From: Ophiothrix spiculata
Lineage: Eukaryota > Echinodermata > Ophiuroidea > Amphilepidida > Ophiotrichidae
NCBI GenBank assembly: GCA_000969725.1
Contig: JXSR01S032657.1
DNA: 37,796 nucleotides
Reading direction: 5' to 3' (one strand)
Both the position numbers and the translations under genes were made by a program. How positions within the stretch are numbered: position 1 is the stretch's first letter; the number at the start of each line of letters is the position of its first letter. The notes beneath the pieces are model-generated. The model saw nothing but the letters and a program-made list of their open reading frames with translations. It did no database searches and was not told the origin of the DNA. Shown piece after piece: positions 11,679 through 22,849 of this stretch.

Positions 11679-13287
11679 TAGGTCACCCTTACCACAAATG
11701 CTAACTCGAGTAGGTGTTCTCACTGCAAGGCTGTGTTATCTTAACCCGGGTGATCTCGATTTACCCCAGACTTTTACAGGGTTACCAGTCGTGATAACAG
11801 TCATGATAAACTAACAGGATTGTTAACGTTGTTCTCGCTTACGTTTTATCACGACTGCTAACACTACTAGTGCTATCACAACCTTTAGCACGACTATAGT
11901 AGTGTTTAATGCTCTGCGTCTGAACAAGCCTGCTATTCCTACAAAGATTGTCTGTTTTTACAAGACCTTGACGCACAATATACATACTTACAAAACCACT
12001 TGTGTATAATTTGTAGTCTATATACCTGAAAGGCTCGTCTTGGGGCTCCTATTTGTGTGTGCAAAAATAGAAATAATAACAGGTCCCAAAAGAAATCTTG
12101 ACGAGCAATAAGTACACAGAATAAATGGATGTTTTTGGTAGTCCTGATCATTGGATGCTCTTGGGGAATCTTCATGGCAATATTATTGTTTCTATCTAAA
12201 TTATATAAGAATTCAACACTGTTACGATTTGATACCCTCTAAGACAGGTATGTATTTCCACAATTTTATCTTGCACAACATGAGCAGTTTGTTATTGAAC
12301 CAGATTGTTGTGGATCAAAGATAAAATATTATGAACGCCACGAAGAGTTGAAACTTGAGGAAAGTGTCAAATTTAGTTCTGAATAAAAACTAAATTTTTC
12401 AAGATAATTGTTCTAAATCTTTTCCTTTGAAAAAGTTAACCCCTTTGCAATAAAAACCTGAATGGTTGATGCTCGAAAGCCATCCACAGTGGATAGTGCG
12501 TAATTCACTTGATCAAAAAACACCAGATACACCAAATTGCTATCACCTTCAAACCATTTCAATCATTTGTGGTTACGGGTGGTATCTCTTATAATTCAAA
12601 TTTTGAACCCATAACATTGTTGTTCATCGTGATATCAATGTGAACCCCTGGGTACTTATTTTTTGCTCAAGTTCATGATCTGTCTCAAATAACAATGTTA
12701 TCATATCAAGATTTGATGAGAAATAATATTATTTTACGATATCAAATCTCTACAGACCTTGTATACATATACGCTTCAGAATTATGGATAGCATTCATAT
12801 GAAGGTTGTCTGTTTTTACAAGACCTTGTTGCACAATATACATACTTAAAACCACTTGTGTATAATTTGTAGTCTATATACCTGAAAGGCTCGTCTTGGG
12901 GCTCCTATTTGTTCATGTGTGTGTGCAAAAATAGAAATAATAACAGGTCCCAAAAGAAATCTTGATGAGCAATAAGTACACAGAATAAATGGATGTTTTT
13001 GGTAGTCCTGATCATTGAATGCTCTTGTGGAATCTTCATGCAAATATTATTGTTTCTGTCTATATAAGAACGCAACACTGTTACGATTTGATACCCTATA
13101 GGACAGGCATGTATTTCTACAATTTTATCTTGCACAAAGTGAGCAGTTTGTTATTAAACCAAAAGAAAATTGTTCTACATCTTTGCAGATAGAGCAGACT
13201 GAGGGTACATATGTGGTAATTCACACATTGTAAGTTTTCCTTTGAATAAGGCCAAAAAAAAGAAGTTTTGTCTCAGAAACATGTGCA

Positions 13288-13532
13288 CATTGCCATGTGA
13301 AATGAATTTAGCGTGTAGAGCTACGCGCTTGTCTTTCTCTCTTTTTTTTTTATCAAGAATAATCAACGCGCGCATTGCTATGTGAAAATGAATTTAGCGC
13401 ATTGAGCTCCGTGCTTGTGTTTCTCTCTTTTTTTATCGAGAATAATCAACACGCGCATTGCTATGCAAAAATGAATTTAGCACGTAGAGCTACGCGCTAG
13501 TCTTTCTCTCTTTTTTTTTTATTGAGAATAAT
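13288..13532 (+). repeat. 84-bp minisatellite, three copies
   Basis: Copies start at 13288, 13373 and 13456, each with 'cattgc-atg', 'aatgaatttagc', 'gagct-cg-gct', 'ctttctctc' and a T-run followed by 'gagaataat'. It sits inside the triplicated block and is present in only one of its units. Confidence 0.9.
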
Positions 13533-14391
13533 TCAGATGGTTTCGGAGACAAACATTTTTTTTCATGGCCTAAGTTAACGCATTTGAAATAAAAGCCTTA
13601 ATTGTAAATGCTCGAAAGCCATCCACAGTGGATGGTGTGTAATTCACTTGATCAAAAAACACCAAATTGCTATCATCTTCCAACCATTTCAATCATAAAA
13701 TTGAAAGTTGATCATTTGTGGTTTTGGGTAGTATCTCTTATGATTCAAAACATTTAGCATCCATAACATAAACTAATTTTTGTGAAAAAAGGTCAGCTGA
13801 AAGTTGTAATGACAATTACTTTTTTAATCAAAACCCAAGAGCCCTTGCTGTTCATTGCAATGTCAATGCAATCCCTAGGTATTGATTCAGCAAGTTCATG
13901 ATCCTTTGAAAAATAGTAACATCATCATATCAAAAATTGGTGATAAGCAATATCATTTAACACATTCCCCACAGACCTTGTGTACATAGATACGCTTCAG
14001 ACTTAGTGATGGCATTCCTATGAAGGTTGTCTGTTTTTATAAGACCTTGGCGCGCAATATACATACTTATAAAACCACTTGTGTACAATTTGTAGTCTAT
14101 ACCTGAAAGGCTCTTTATTATGGTTCATATTTGTGTGTGCAAAAGTAGAAATAACAAGTCTTTTTAAAAGATCTCTTCATGAGTAATAAGCATTGAGGGA
14201 AATGCTTATTGCTCTTGAGCAAAAAGCATTAAGGGAAATGGAAGTTCTTTGTAAAGTCTTATCGAAACATCTTGGGGAAAATCATTTGACTAATATCAGC
14301 ATCATGATATTGTTGTTTCTATTATAAGTAATATAACTCAGATCAGTGACATAATATTATGTAAGCACCCGAGTGAACTTGAATGATAAAT

Positions 14392-14450
14392 AAAAGGTTA
14401 GTTTTTATCAAAAATTAAATTATTTAGTTTTTGATAAAAACTAACCTTTT
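14392..14450. repeat. Perfect hairpin, 23-bp stem and 13-nt loop
   Basis: AAAAGGTTAGTTTTTATC (continuing AAAAA) at 14392-14414 is exactly inverted at 14428-14450, with a 13-nt AT-rich loop. The absence of any stem mismatch is unusual in this old sequence. It may be a tiny foldback element or a recent hairpin. Confidence 0.9.
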
Positions 14451-14565
14451 CATGAAAATTGTTTCGTATTTGTTTTCTCTTTCTGCTTTTTATCTTTTTT
14501 TGACCAGACACAGTGATAAACCAAGAGGTATAATCAATAGATTGAAAGTTTAGCAAATCAGTCGT

Positions 14566-14860
14566 CTACATGCATACTATGGTCACATAACAATGCACCA
14601 GTGAATGCTTGCAATGCCCGCTCAGGCACCAGTCAGCCGCTTGGACCATAACTAAAGACACCGTATACAAGTCACAAGATTTTAACTCAGAATTAAATTC
14701 TTGCAGCATGCTTCCAGCGTCTCTACATGATCTCATGGACACCGCCCTGTCTCCGTACGGATCAGCCGCCGGTGTCCACTGAATTTCTACCCGGTAAGAC
14801 GCTGTAAACACATCGAAACCTTGTCGCAAGGATATGTGACCAATCAGAGGACATCTGCAT
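14566..14860 (-). other. GC-rich block with a dyad and a degenerate frame
   Basis: This stretch is clearly richer in G+C and CpG than its surroundings. A symmetric dyad is present: TGGACACCG (14736-14744) and CGGTGTCCA (14770-14778) around the palindrome CCGTACGG (14753-14760). The minus-strand frame from 14829 reads RQGFDVFTASYRVEIQW and ADPYGDRAV, faintly like an F5/8C (discoidin) repeat, but key Trp/Gly positions are not clear and there are no good splice sites. I treat it as an unidentified repeat or gene relic about 160 bp downstream (minus-strand sense) of the Tubby exon. Confidence 0.3.
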
Positions 14861-15023
14861 TACAGTCCCTATGGTAAGAATGAAAACAATGATATCTGCA
14901 TTGAAGTCGATATGATAAGAATGAAAAGAATGGACCAATACTGTTCTTATGATGCAAGGTTCACAGGATTTCCGGCAGGTTACATTCTAGTGTTTTGTTA
15001 AATATCATCACACATAAACTTAC

Positions 15024-15122
15024 ATTTCTGGGTCGTACTGCTACTCTTTCATGATCCAAGCTCATACCCGGTATTACCACTGTCATCTTTCTTGGGCCTT
15101 TGAAACCTAAAACATTGGTTTC
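15024..15122 (-). CDS. TUB: Tubby-domain internal exon (upstream of the two)
   Basis: This 99-bp exon codes for 33 residues in phase 0 on both sides. The translation starts [13 protein letters not shown], passes through IPGM and ends [10 protein letters not shown]. This is the very conserved stretch of the C-terminal Tubby domain that follows the RQELAAV-Y segment in known family members. The acceptor is strong: a pyrimidine-rich tract and TTGCAG just above 15122. The donor is AAT|GTAAGT, just below 15024. Known Tubby and TULP1-3 proteins bind PIP2 through this barrel domain and help deliver membrane receptors into cilia with IFT-A; that is family knowledge. The PIP2-contacting Lys/Arg pair lies in an earlier exon not seen here. 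The next exon, at 6525-6612, continues the protein in the correct phase. Orthology to one vertebrate paralogue cannot be decided from 33 residues. A processed pseudogene is excluded by the intact splice sites. Confidence 0.96.
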
Positions 15123-15284
15123 CTGCAATACAAAAAAGAAGAGAAATTTGATCAATATAACTAAATGTGTTATTTCATAATGCTATCAAGGAAATGAAAG
15201 TGTCATTTTGAACTAGGCCTCCGTAAAATACCTAAAAAACAAATAAATAAAAGTTCAATAACGTCATGGACAGGAGATATAAAC

Positions 15285-15370
15285 AAACTATTGCTGCTGG
15301 TTCCGTATTGCTAGGCATTGGATCGATGGGTCAAAGGTTCAAATCCAAACTGGACTCTGTGAAAAAAAAA
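15285..15370 (+). mobile_element. Possible tRNA-derived SINE fragment
   Basis: GGTTCAAATCC at 15336-15346 matches the pol III B-box consensus. It is followed within 20 bp by an A-run, as at a SINE tail or a truncated tRNA-derived insertion. The expected A-box about 33 bp upstream is poor ('ctgctggttccg'). No cloverleaf can be drawn with confidence, so this is not called a tRNA gene. Confidence 0.3.
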
Positions 15371-15639
15371 CATTCTTAAACTTTTAAATGAAAATGAGAT
15401 ATAGATAAGACATCAAAAGGGAATGCATATTTCTAAATTTAAACTAATTCATACATGTCAAAAAATACACATTTGTGATTTTTTTCCAAAAAAATTGAGC
15501 CTTTGCGATGCAATTACAAATAAAAATGACACAAATCATCACTACACAAAAAATGAAAATTGGAAAAAAAAATCACAACATCCAAAACAAAAGAGTGTGG
15601 TGCATTTTCACTCAAATTAGTGCACTTTGAATTCTTGCA

Positions 15640-16739
15640 TTCAGATATACTATATTAAGTATTAAGCAAAATGGAAAAAGTAATTTGGCCAATGTAAGTA
15701 CTTATAGTGCATGTAAGGGAAATTGACATTTACTTCCGCCATTTTGTGTTGACAGTTGTCATTATTTGTTTTGTCAGTCAACAACTACTGTCACTGGTAA
15801 ATATTGAACATTTACTCTGGACAAACCTCTTGTCAATAATGGCGTCACAATGTTGGCACTAAAGCAGAATCTCATGCAACTGTACTTTTGTATCAAAGGT
15901 TCAGAAGATGTACTGGCATTTTATTTAAGCAGGGCAGATTGGGCTTACTCAAAATAGAAAACCTTGCATTGTGTTGCCTTGAACATTTTGTATTTAATCC
16001 TGGAGTATTTGAGCCAAGAATTCAAACACTGATGTCTATCATTTACGATCAATGGCAAAATATTTTTTAAAATATGTACAATACCCCCTCAAATGGTATA
16101 CTCAACTATCTTATCAAAAATATAATCCACAAGATAAGCAGCTAAGAAACTATAAATTCTGTAAAAAAATTGCATACTAATAAATCACAGTCTATTTATT
16201 TATAGGCTTCAAGGTTTTTTTAACATTGATGTTTTTTTTATAGTGATATTTTCAAGTGCATCATGAATACCTAATATATCCGGGTCAATCCTCATCAAAA
16301 ATTATTATACTGCTTTCGTGTTTGCAAAAAATAAGTATATTCCTCTTAGGCAAGTTGGGTATTATTTAGCTTAAATTTAAACACTTATTCCACTGCATCC
16401 ACTGTACTATGGTTGCCACAGCAACCAGGACAGTCAATGGTTGTTTTCAATGTCAATCAATGAATCCATCAATCACAGGTTGCATAATTTGCCATGATTT
16501 CTAAACTGGGAAATATATATTTACATCAGAGAGCAGCAGAAAACATGTAAATATAGGACATTTAAACTAGCCCAAGTCATAAATGAAACAACCATGACAA
16601 GGTAGCTCAGTGTATGTAGGAAGTATCCTATTTCATTGAATTAAAAATATGTGGGTTTTTTTTGCAAGGGCCAAAATTGGTCTTAAAATTGTAAAAACAG
16701 AGGGGTTACATATAGTGCCTTTTATAATCATTTGCCCAA
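15640..16739. other. Non-coding stretch, nothing recognised
   Basis: The sequence is AT-rich, with small imperfect dyads near 15750-15800 ('gttgacagttgtca' against 'cagtcaacaactactgtca'). No splice-bounded coding segment resembling the missing upstream Tubby exon was found. Confidence 0.45.
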
Positions 16740-16997
16740 TGTAAAATTCTACTAACTGTTGCTGAAATAATAACATGCTACATCACAACAGTCTTGGAAT
16801 TTCACACTGTTTCGATCACAGAAAACACCAAATCCATTTTCAAATCACTTTGCCATTCATTACAGTGATCGCATGACTTCAAACCAGACACAACTCTCAT
16901 CAATGAATAAATCTTAAAATCAAAGACTTGTTTATCTTAAACAAGATGAAATCCTAATGACTCGCATCTTGAGTTGAGGAGAAAAGCAAGCTATGAT

Positions 16998-17005
16998 TGA
17001 CGTCA
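16998..17005. promoter_or_regulatory. Perfect CRE palindrome (unit 1)
   Basis: TGACGTCA, the CREB/ATF consensus, lies in a conserved context (tgatTGACGTCAcac) shared with the sites at 20205, 21826 and 25689. Function is not shown by the sequence alone. Confidence 0.5.
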
Positions 17006-17755
17006 CACTTATATGTAACCTCATTCATTACCAGATTGTAAAATAATGAGAATAGCTAATGAAGGGTTGGCCTCCAATTATTTGCTTAAAACAACTTGCT
17101 GAATAGACTTTTGATTAACATATGATGAGAAAATCTTTGTTAATTCAAAAGATATATGCCCTAATTAAATCAATGAGATAATAACAAGTTTGATAATAGA
17201 ATGTTGCATAAATAGACTTAAGGTACCCTGGATTCCAACTGGACTATAACTTGTGTAAGCATCTGTTTCTAAGTCAGAAATTGATGTAAGCATCTGTTTC
17301 TAAGTGAGAAACTGTATCAAAAATCACAAGAAATGTAAAACAATGTTCAGAACAAAAAGAGCTGACAAATCAGGAAAATGTGTAGGCCTAAACCTATAAT
17401 CTATGTAAACACATTCATTTAACTTCCACATTCTAAATTCTTACATCTACATTACAGAAATTAATTTATTTCGAGGCACTTATGAGTTATCTAGCAACAT
17501 ATTGTGTAAGCAAATCCATTTTGATCATAACGTAGCAAGAAAAATAATCAAACAACATTTAATATAACATTACAACATTTATGTTAGAGAAAAAATAGAA
17601 CAAAATGAATTTGCAGCAGAGCAAATATGCATATCAGAATTGTAAACTTGCATAAAAAACAACCACATCTGCTGCATACAACTTAGGAGCATAGTATTTG
17701 AAATTCCATCAATCTGGACACATTAATTGATAAACCATGAAGCCTATTTGGTGTT

Positions 17756-18556
17756 ATAAGGAAACTATCTGGAAACTTATGTTCTTTTTGGTCAGATCTG
17801 ATAGGTAATCTAGTTAGGTGTAAAATTGAGCTCTGAATGGAATCAACCCCTACACGTACGAGTAGGGGGCAACAACACAAATGCGTCGAAAAACATGATT
17901 TTTAGGTCAAATTTGATTTGACAAAACCTGGGTCTAGGTCACTTCACCACTCAAGTTGAGTGGTCATATGGAATGTGTATATGTAATTGAGTGACAAGCA
18001 GGCATTTAAATGTCCTGGTCACGCTTGACTACGCCAAGAGAATGCCGGGAAGCAAACGAAAAATGATCCTTCAACGCCCCACCAGTTTACAAAAATAGGG
18101 CTGTGATGAATGTGGAGTATTTTGTGACGGTATTTGACAGATTGAAAACCTCTTAAAACCTTTTTAAATGTCATATACCATCAGGGACCATTCCACTTTT
18201 ACCACAGCCCAATTTTTGTAAACTGGGAGGCCTTGAAGGATCATTTTTCGTTTGCTTCCAAGCATTCTCTTGGCGAAGTCAAGCGTGACCAGGACATTTA
18301 ATTGCCTGCTTGTCACTCAATTACATATACACATTCCATATGACCAATCAACTTGAGCGGTGAAGTGACCTTGACCAAGGCGTTGTCAAATCAAATTTGA
18401 CCTAAAAATCACGTTTTTCGACCCATTTGTGTGTTGCCCCCTTCCTGTACGTGAGAGGCCTAGGGTTGATCCCATTCAGAGCTCAATTTTACACTTAACT
18501 AGATTACCTATCAGATCTGACCAAAAGCAACATAAGTTTCCCAATAGTTTCCTTAT
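17756..18556. mobile_element. 801-bp foldback element, arms ~345 bp
   Basis: The left arm begins 'ataaggaaactat' and runs inward through 'ggtcagatctgatagg', 'aaaattgagctctgaatgg', 'gtcaaatttgatttgac', 'cattccatatgacc' and 'agcaaacgaaaaatgatcc'. The same landmarks appear inverted and in reverse order up to 18556 ('ccttat'). The loop is centred near 18140-18150, bounded by 'gggctgtg' and 'accacagccc'. The arms differ at scattered positions. The element interrupts unit 1 of the array right after 'aagcctattt', where units 2 and 3 continue with 'aaa-gttcct'. No transposase frame is visible. Confidence 0.9.
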
Positions 18557-18650
18557 TACCGCCTTGTGAGATATGGCTGAATAAAGTGTTTGAGCGGTAA
18601 TACTTTAGAACGCGAGTGTAGATCTCTATTTTGACTATCACTTTAAAGTA

Positions 18651-19614
18651 CATGCCTTTGTCCATCATTGTTGAAAATTTTAAGAAAATCCATCGATGCA
18701 AACCAGAGATATCGTTGATTTTGTCAACATGTATCATTTTCCTTCTGCACAAGGATAATTCCTATGGTTGAGCGTTAAACAAAAATGTTGAAAGGATCTA
18801 CACATCATTGACGCTTAATTAATTGACAATGAAGTACGAGGCTTATGACGACAAAGTTACGTACGAGCATTGTGACGACGAAGAGGAATGTTGTGCCATT
18901 AGAATGATGGAAAGCAGAGAAGAAGGTATATTAACCAGCAAAGAGAGACAGGTTGAAGGACAAACAGGTTGCTGATGTCCAGAAAGGACATTAGACATAT
19001 AAAGAACAATACACTTTTATAACTTTAACAGCTGTCGAAAGAGATTGAAAACAACATTGGCTATACCAAGCGCAAAATATCATTATCAATTTATACGATT
19101 TATAAATACATAAAAGCATTTTATAATTTTGGAAGCAATGTAGGTAACCAAAGACATCTTGTTAGAAAACTTCTGATGAGTTTATGCAATTCTTACGCGG
19201 TTTATTTCTCTCTTTATTCTTTATAATGAAACTAGACGCGTTAAGTGTGATATGAAATAAGAGAAGTTTCTGTTCAATTGGTTTTTGGTGAAATTCTATG
19301 AAAGAAATGCCATTTATTTAATTGAAATGATTATATTGAAAGCAGCATAAAAGATGAAAACAAACACAGATGTCATTGCTTGTAAATTATGTATAAAGCC
19401 TTTCGAAGCTCTTTGTTAGCATTCTTAACTGCAGGATTTCCCATTGTGCAGAAGGAAAATGATACAAGCTGACAAAATCAATCATATCTCTGGTTTGCAT
19501 CGATAGATTTTCTTGAAATATTCAACAATGATAGTAAGTTTTAAGAAGCAAGTCTGACAAACTTCCGAGAAAATCAGGTCTATTCCCATGCACAATGATT
19601 ATTGGGACACCCTG
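18651..19614. mobile_element. mariner-type non-autonomous element, 964 bp
   Basis: The right end reads TTATTGGGACACCCTG followed by TA (19615-19616). GGGACACCCTG|TA, i.e. CAGGGTGTCCC read inward, is the standard terminus of many mariner-like elements. TA at 18649-18650 marks the left junction, but the left terminus has decayed ('catgcctttgtcc'). Long internal arms remain: about 18661-18780 and 19416-19534 are inverted copies sharing 'tttgcatcgat', 'gcagaaggaaaatgatac' and 'tctctggtttgc'. Array sequence resumes on both sides ('gatctctattttgactatca' before, 'actgcatccaacttgtgtga' after), matching the uninterrupted site at about 21188-21242. Confidence 0.7.
18829..18975 (+). CDS. Short acidic open frame inside the mariner-type element
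   Basis: The 48-codon frame starts MKYEAYDDKVTYEH, continues with a CDDEEECC cluster and ends in TGA at 18973-18975. It is rich in Asp, Glu and Cys, and the DNA here has more CpG than its surroundings. It lies in the non-inverted middle of the 18651-19614 element. It shows no helix-turn-helix or DDE/DDD catalytic motif, so it is not recognisable as a transposase part. It could be a captured exon piece or chance. No function is proposed. Confidence 0.2.
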   Translation: MKYEAYDDKVTYEHCDDEEECCAIRMMESREEGILTSKERQVEGQTGC

Positions 19615-20204
19615 TACATTTTACTGCATCCAACTTGTGTGAAAAATACTGAAATTGATACCTGAAAATTAAGTCATATCAATCTGGACACAGTCTGTAA
19701 TTGAAAACAGACTCTGTAGAGATACGCAGCATAATTTCTCTAGAGATCTATCGTACCAATTGCATTAGCGACAGCAAATTACCACCTTCAATGCCTGACA
19801 ACGACTTGATGTGATGTGATTGCATTAAGGACTATTTATTTGCAAAATATACATGCGTATCAGACCTAGTAATGAGACATGTTTCTAATGGGCTATGACT
19901 TGCAAGTTATACTTCTACCTCTCTGGCTCTAGGCAGAAATTCAACTGTTGCTGAAATGTTCTTTCCCAACATATTCAATAACATGTCTTATCGCAACAGT
20001 GTTGGCCTTTCACATGGATTTGATAACAGAAAACACCAAATCTATTTTCAAATCACTTTGTCATTCATTACATAAATCGCATGACTTTAAACCAGACACA
20101 ACTCTCATCAATGAATGAATCTTAAAATCAAAGACTTCTTTCTCTTAACAAGATGAAATCTTGATGACTCTCATCTTGAGTTGACGAGAAAAGCAAGCCA
20201 TGAT

Positions 20205-20212
20205 TGACGTCA
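20205..20212. promoter_or_regulatory. Perfect CRE palindrome (unit 2)
   Basis: TGACGTCA in the same repeat position as in units 1, 3 and 4. Confidence 0.5.
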
Positions 20213-21825
20213 CACGATATGTAACATCATTCATGACCAGATTGTAAAATAATGAGAATTTGGGTTTGGCCTTCAATTATTTGCTTAAAACAACTTGCTG
20301 AATTGGATTTTGAATTGCAAATGATGTGAGAATCTTTCTTAATTTGAAAGATGTATGCCCTAATTAAATCAATGGAGTAGTTTGAGAATAGAATGTTGCA
20401 TAAATAGACCTAAGGTGCCCTGCATGGATTCCAACTGGACTAAAACTTGTGTAAGTGTATCTATTTCTAAGTCAGAAACTGTATCAAAAAATCACTAGAT
20501 ATGTAAAACAATGTTCAGAACAAATCAGGAAAATGTTTATTTGTCTTCCATATTCTAAATTCTGACATCTACATTTCAGAAATTAATTTATTTTGAGGCA
20601 CTTTAAATGAGCTATCTAGCAAGCAAATCCATTTTGATCATTTTGAATGTTGGCAAGAGGACATCACGTCATCCATTAGGTAGTAAAAAAATACATTACA
20701 ACATTTCTGTAAGAGCACAATTAAAGCAGACTGATAAATTTGCAGCAGAGCAAATATACACATAGCAAGAACACAATTCAGCTATGTAAACTAGGTCTTG
20801 GGTTAAAGTTCTCTACATTACTAAAGTGTCCAGTACTCTTATTATATTAGATCTTTTTTTTTTTGACAACAAGTATCACCATTTATAACACTACATTTGC
20901 TATGCATAAAAACAACTGCATCTGCTTCATACTAGTTGTAAGCATAACATTTGCAATTCCATCAATCTGGACACAGTAATTGATAAACCATTAAGCCTAT
21001 TTAAAAGTTCCTGGTTCTTTTTTGTGTTAGATCTCTTTTTGACAACAGTCGTTGTCGGTATATATTCTACAACTGCACATTGCTGAACTCATAACTTATG
21101 ACCATGATACTAGAAAGTTGTAAATCTAGACACACACCATAATTGAAATCCAGGCTGTCAAAAATATACTCCCTACTTATCTGTGCTAGATCTCTATTTT
21201 GACTATCATCTGTAAAGATTATACTGCATTCAACTTGTGTGAACAATACTGAAATTGATACCTGAAAAGTTATATCAATCTGGACACAGTCTGTAATTGA
21301 AAACATACTCTGTAGAGATACGCAGCATAATTTCTCTAGAGATCTATCATACCAATTGCATTAGCGCCAGCAAATTACCACCTTGGATGCCTGACAACGA
21401 CTTGATGAGATATTAACACAAATCGTGATTGCATTAAGGATTGTTTATTTGCAAAACATACATGCGTATCAGACCAAGTAATGAGATAAGATTTCTAATG
21501 GGCTATGACTTGGTAAGTTTTACTTCTACCTCTCTGGCTCTAGGCAGAAATTCTACTGTTGCTAAAATGTTCTTTCCCAACATATTCAATAACATGTCTT
21601 ATGCAACAGTGTTGGCCTTCCACACTGGAATTGATAACGGAAAACACCAAAGCTATTTTCAAATCACTTTGCCATTCATTACAGTGATCGCATGACTTCA
21701 AACCAGACACAACTTTCATCAATGAATGAATCTTAAAATCAAAAACTTGTTTCCCTTAACAAGATGAAATCCTAATAACTTGCATCTTGAGTTGATGAGA
21801 AAAGCAAGCCATGATTGACGTCACA

Positions 21826-21833
21826 CGATATGT
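21826..21833. promoter_or_regulatory. Perfect CRE palindrome (unit 3)
   Basis: TGACGTCA in the same repeat position as in units 1, 2 and 4. Confidence 0.5.
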
Positions 21834-22657
21834 AACCTCATTCATTACCAGATTGATTCTAAAATAGTGTGAATAATTAATGAAGGTTTGGCCTCTAATT
21901 ATTAGCTTAAAACACCTTGCTGAATTAGTTTTTGAATTGCAGATGTGAGAAATTTGCATGAAATATGCCCTAATTAAATATCAACAGTGTTGATTGAGAA
22001 TAGAATATTGCCATAAATAGATTTATGGACTAGCCTGGACTTCATAACTTATGTAAGCATCTGTTTTAAAGTCAGAAAATGTATAAAAATACAAGAAATG
22101 TAAAACAATGCACAGAACAATAAAACAACTGTTCAAATATGAAAATGTATAAACCTGTTAAGATATTAAAACATATTAATCTCCAATGTTCTGAACTTTC
22201 AAATCTGCTTTATATAAGGGTATTTTTACTGTTTTGCAAGTAACGTGTCATTGTAAGGTATTCTAAGACCACAAAATTTCACTTCTGCAAGTTTGTGGCC
22301 AGTCAATGCAATTGAATGTTGCTGGAACTCTTAATAATCTGCTCAGCCAAATACATTGCCAGATTGCAATTAGTAGTTAATTCCTTGAAATTATTGTATT
22401 TTGAATATAAATATGTGATTCTAGCAAGAAAATTATCACTTTAGCTGATGTTGTAATATGTCATATCAATAACGTCACTATTTCATTATTTCTAAAAAGT
22501 ATGAATGCAGCGCTCATTCTTCAAAATTGGTATTTAAACCGTTGTAATTAATGTATTTATATATGTGTGATTCCAGCGAGAAAATTATCACTTTACCTGA
22601 TGTTGTAATACATCAAATTTCACTTGCTGGATGCCACATTTTATTACTTCTCAAAAG

Positions 22658-22849
22658 CAGGCCTTGTATTTTGAGGTGTGCGAGTGCAATAGCATACCAT
22701 CACACGCCTAAAATGATCTTGAGTGAGATTTTCAGCACACCTAAATATGGTAAAATTATACACAATTAGATACAAATGCACACCCACAGCACACCTGAAT
22801 ATCTTGAGAAGTGCTATTTGTAGCACACAATGTATTTTCAAAAGGCCTG
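22658..22849. mobile_element. 192-bp MITE, 6-bp TSD CAAAAG, with paralogous empty site
   Basis: The left end CAGGCCTTGTATTTTGAGG and the right end read inward, CAGGCCTTTTGAAAATAC, are inverted. CAAAAG occurs just outside each end (22652-22657 and 22850-22855). The homologous place in unit 4 (near 26362-26400) and in an internal sub-copy at about 22490 reads straight through ('ttct-aaaagtat-aatgcagc') with one copy of the target, which confirms both the insertion and the duplication. Inside, 'agcacacct-aatat' occurs twice. No protein is encoded. Confidence 0.88.

Larger units (their letters stand above)
10724..14340 (+). repeat. Diverged triplicated block, unit ~1.2 kb
   Basis: A 'caagttcatgatc' marker occurs at 10724, 12668 and 13891. 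A 'tgtctgtttttacaagacctt' marker follows near 11949, 12805 and 14027, and 'ctcgaaagccatccacagtgg' occurs near 12472 and 13611. In the last two copies the first two markers keep a constant offset (~1,220 bp between copies). In the first copy they are separated by an extra ~1.1 kb (about 10855-11940), which includes the MITE at 11318-11678, so the insertion came after the duplication. The open frames on the minus strand in this block are parallel shadows of the repeat and do not resemble proteins. Confidence 0.85.
6613..15023 (-). other. Intron of the Tubby gene (8,411 bp)
   Basis: The intron is bounded by GTAAGT at 15023 and TTAG at 6613. It is filled with repeats: a tandem pair near 8501-8750, a diverged arm of a foldback family near 10020-10330, a hairpin MITE, a 361-bp MITE, a triplicated block, an 84-bp minisatellite and a perfect hairpin. 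From 6613 to 8500 I see only AT-rich sequence with a weak duplication (near 7521 and 7679, sharing a 'tttccacaagagat' phrase). From 8751 to 9720 I see nothing recognisable. Confidence 0.85.

Noticed and set aside
11939..13135. Parallel minus-strand frames with similar peptides (…PFILCTYC…, …HLFCVLIA…)
   Set aside because: They are the same non-coding repeat unit read twice; the frame shifts between copies and the third copy is not open.
13288..13532. CRISPR-like direct repeats
   Set aside because: The copies are contiguous tandem units without spacers in a eukaryotic intron.
15330..15350. tRNA gene at the B-box GGTTCAAATCC
   Set aside because: There is no acceptable A box, acceptor stem or anticodon arm.
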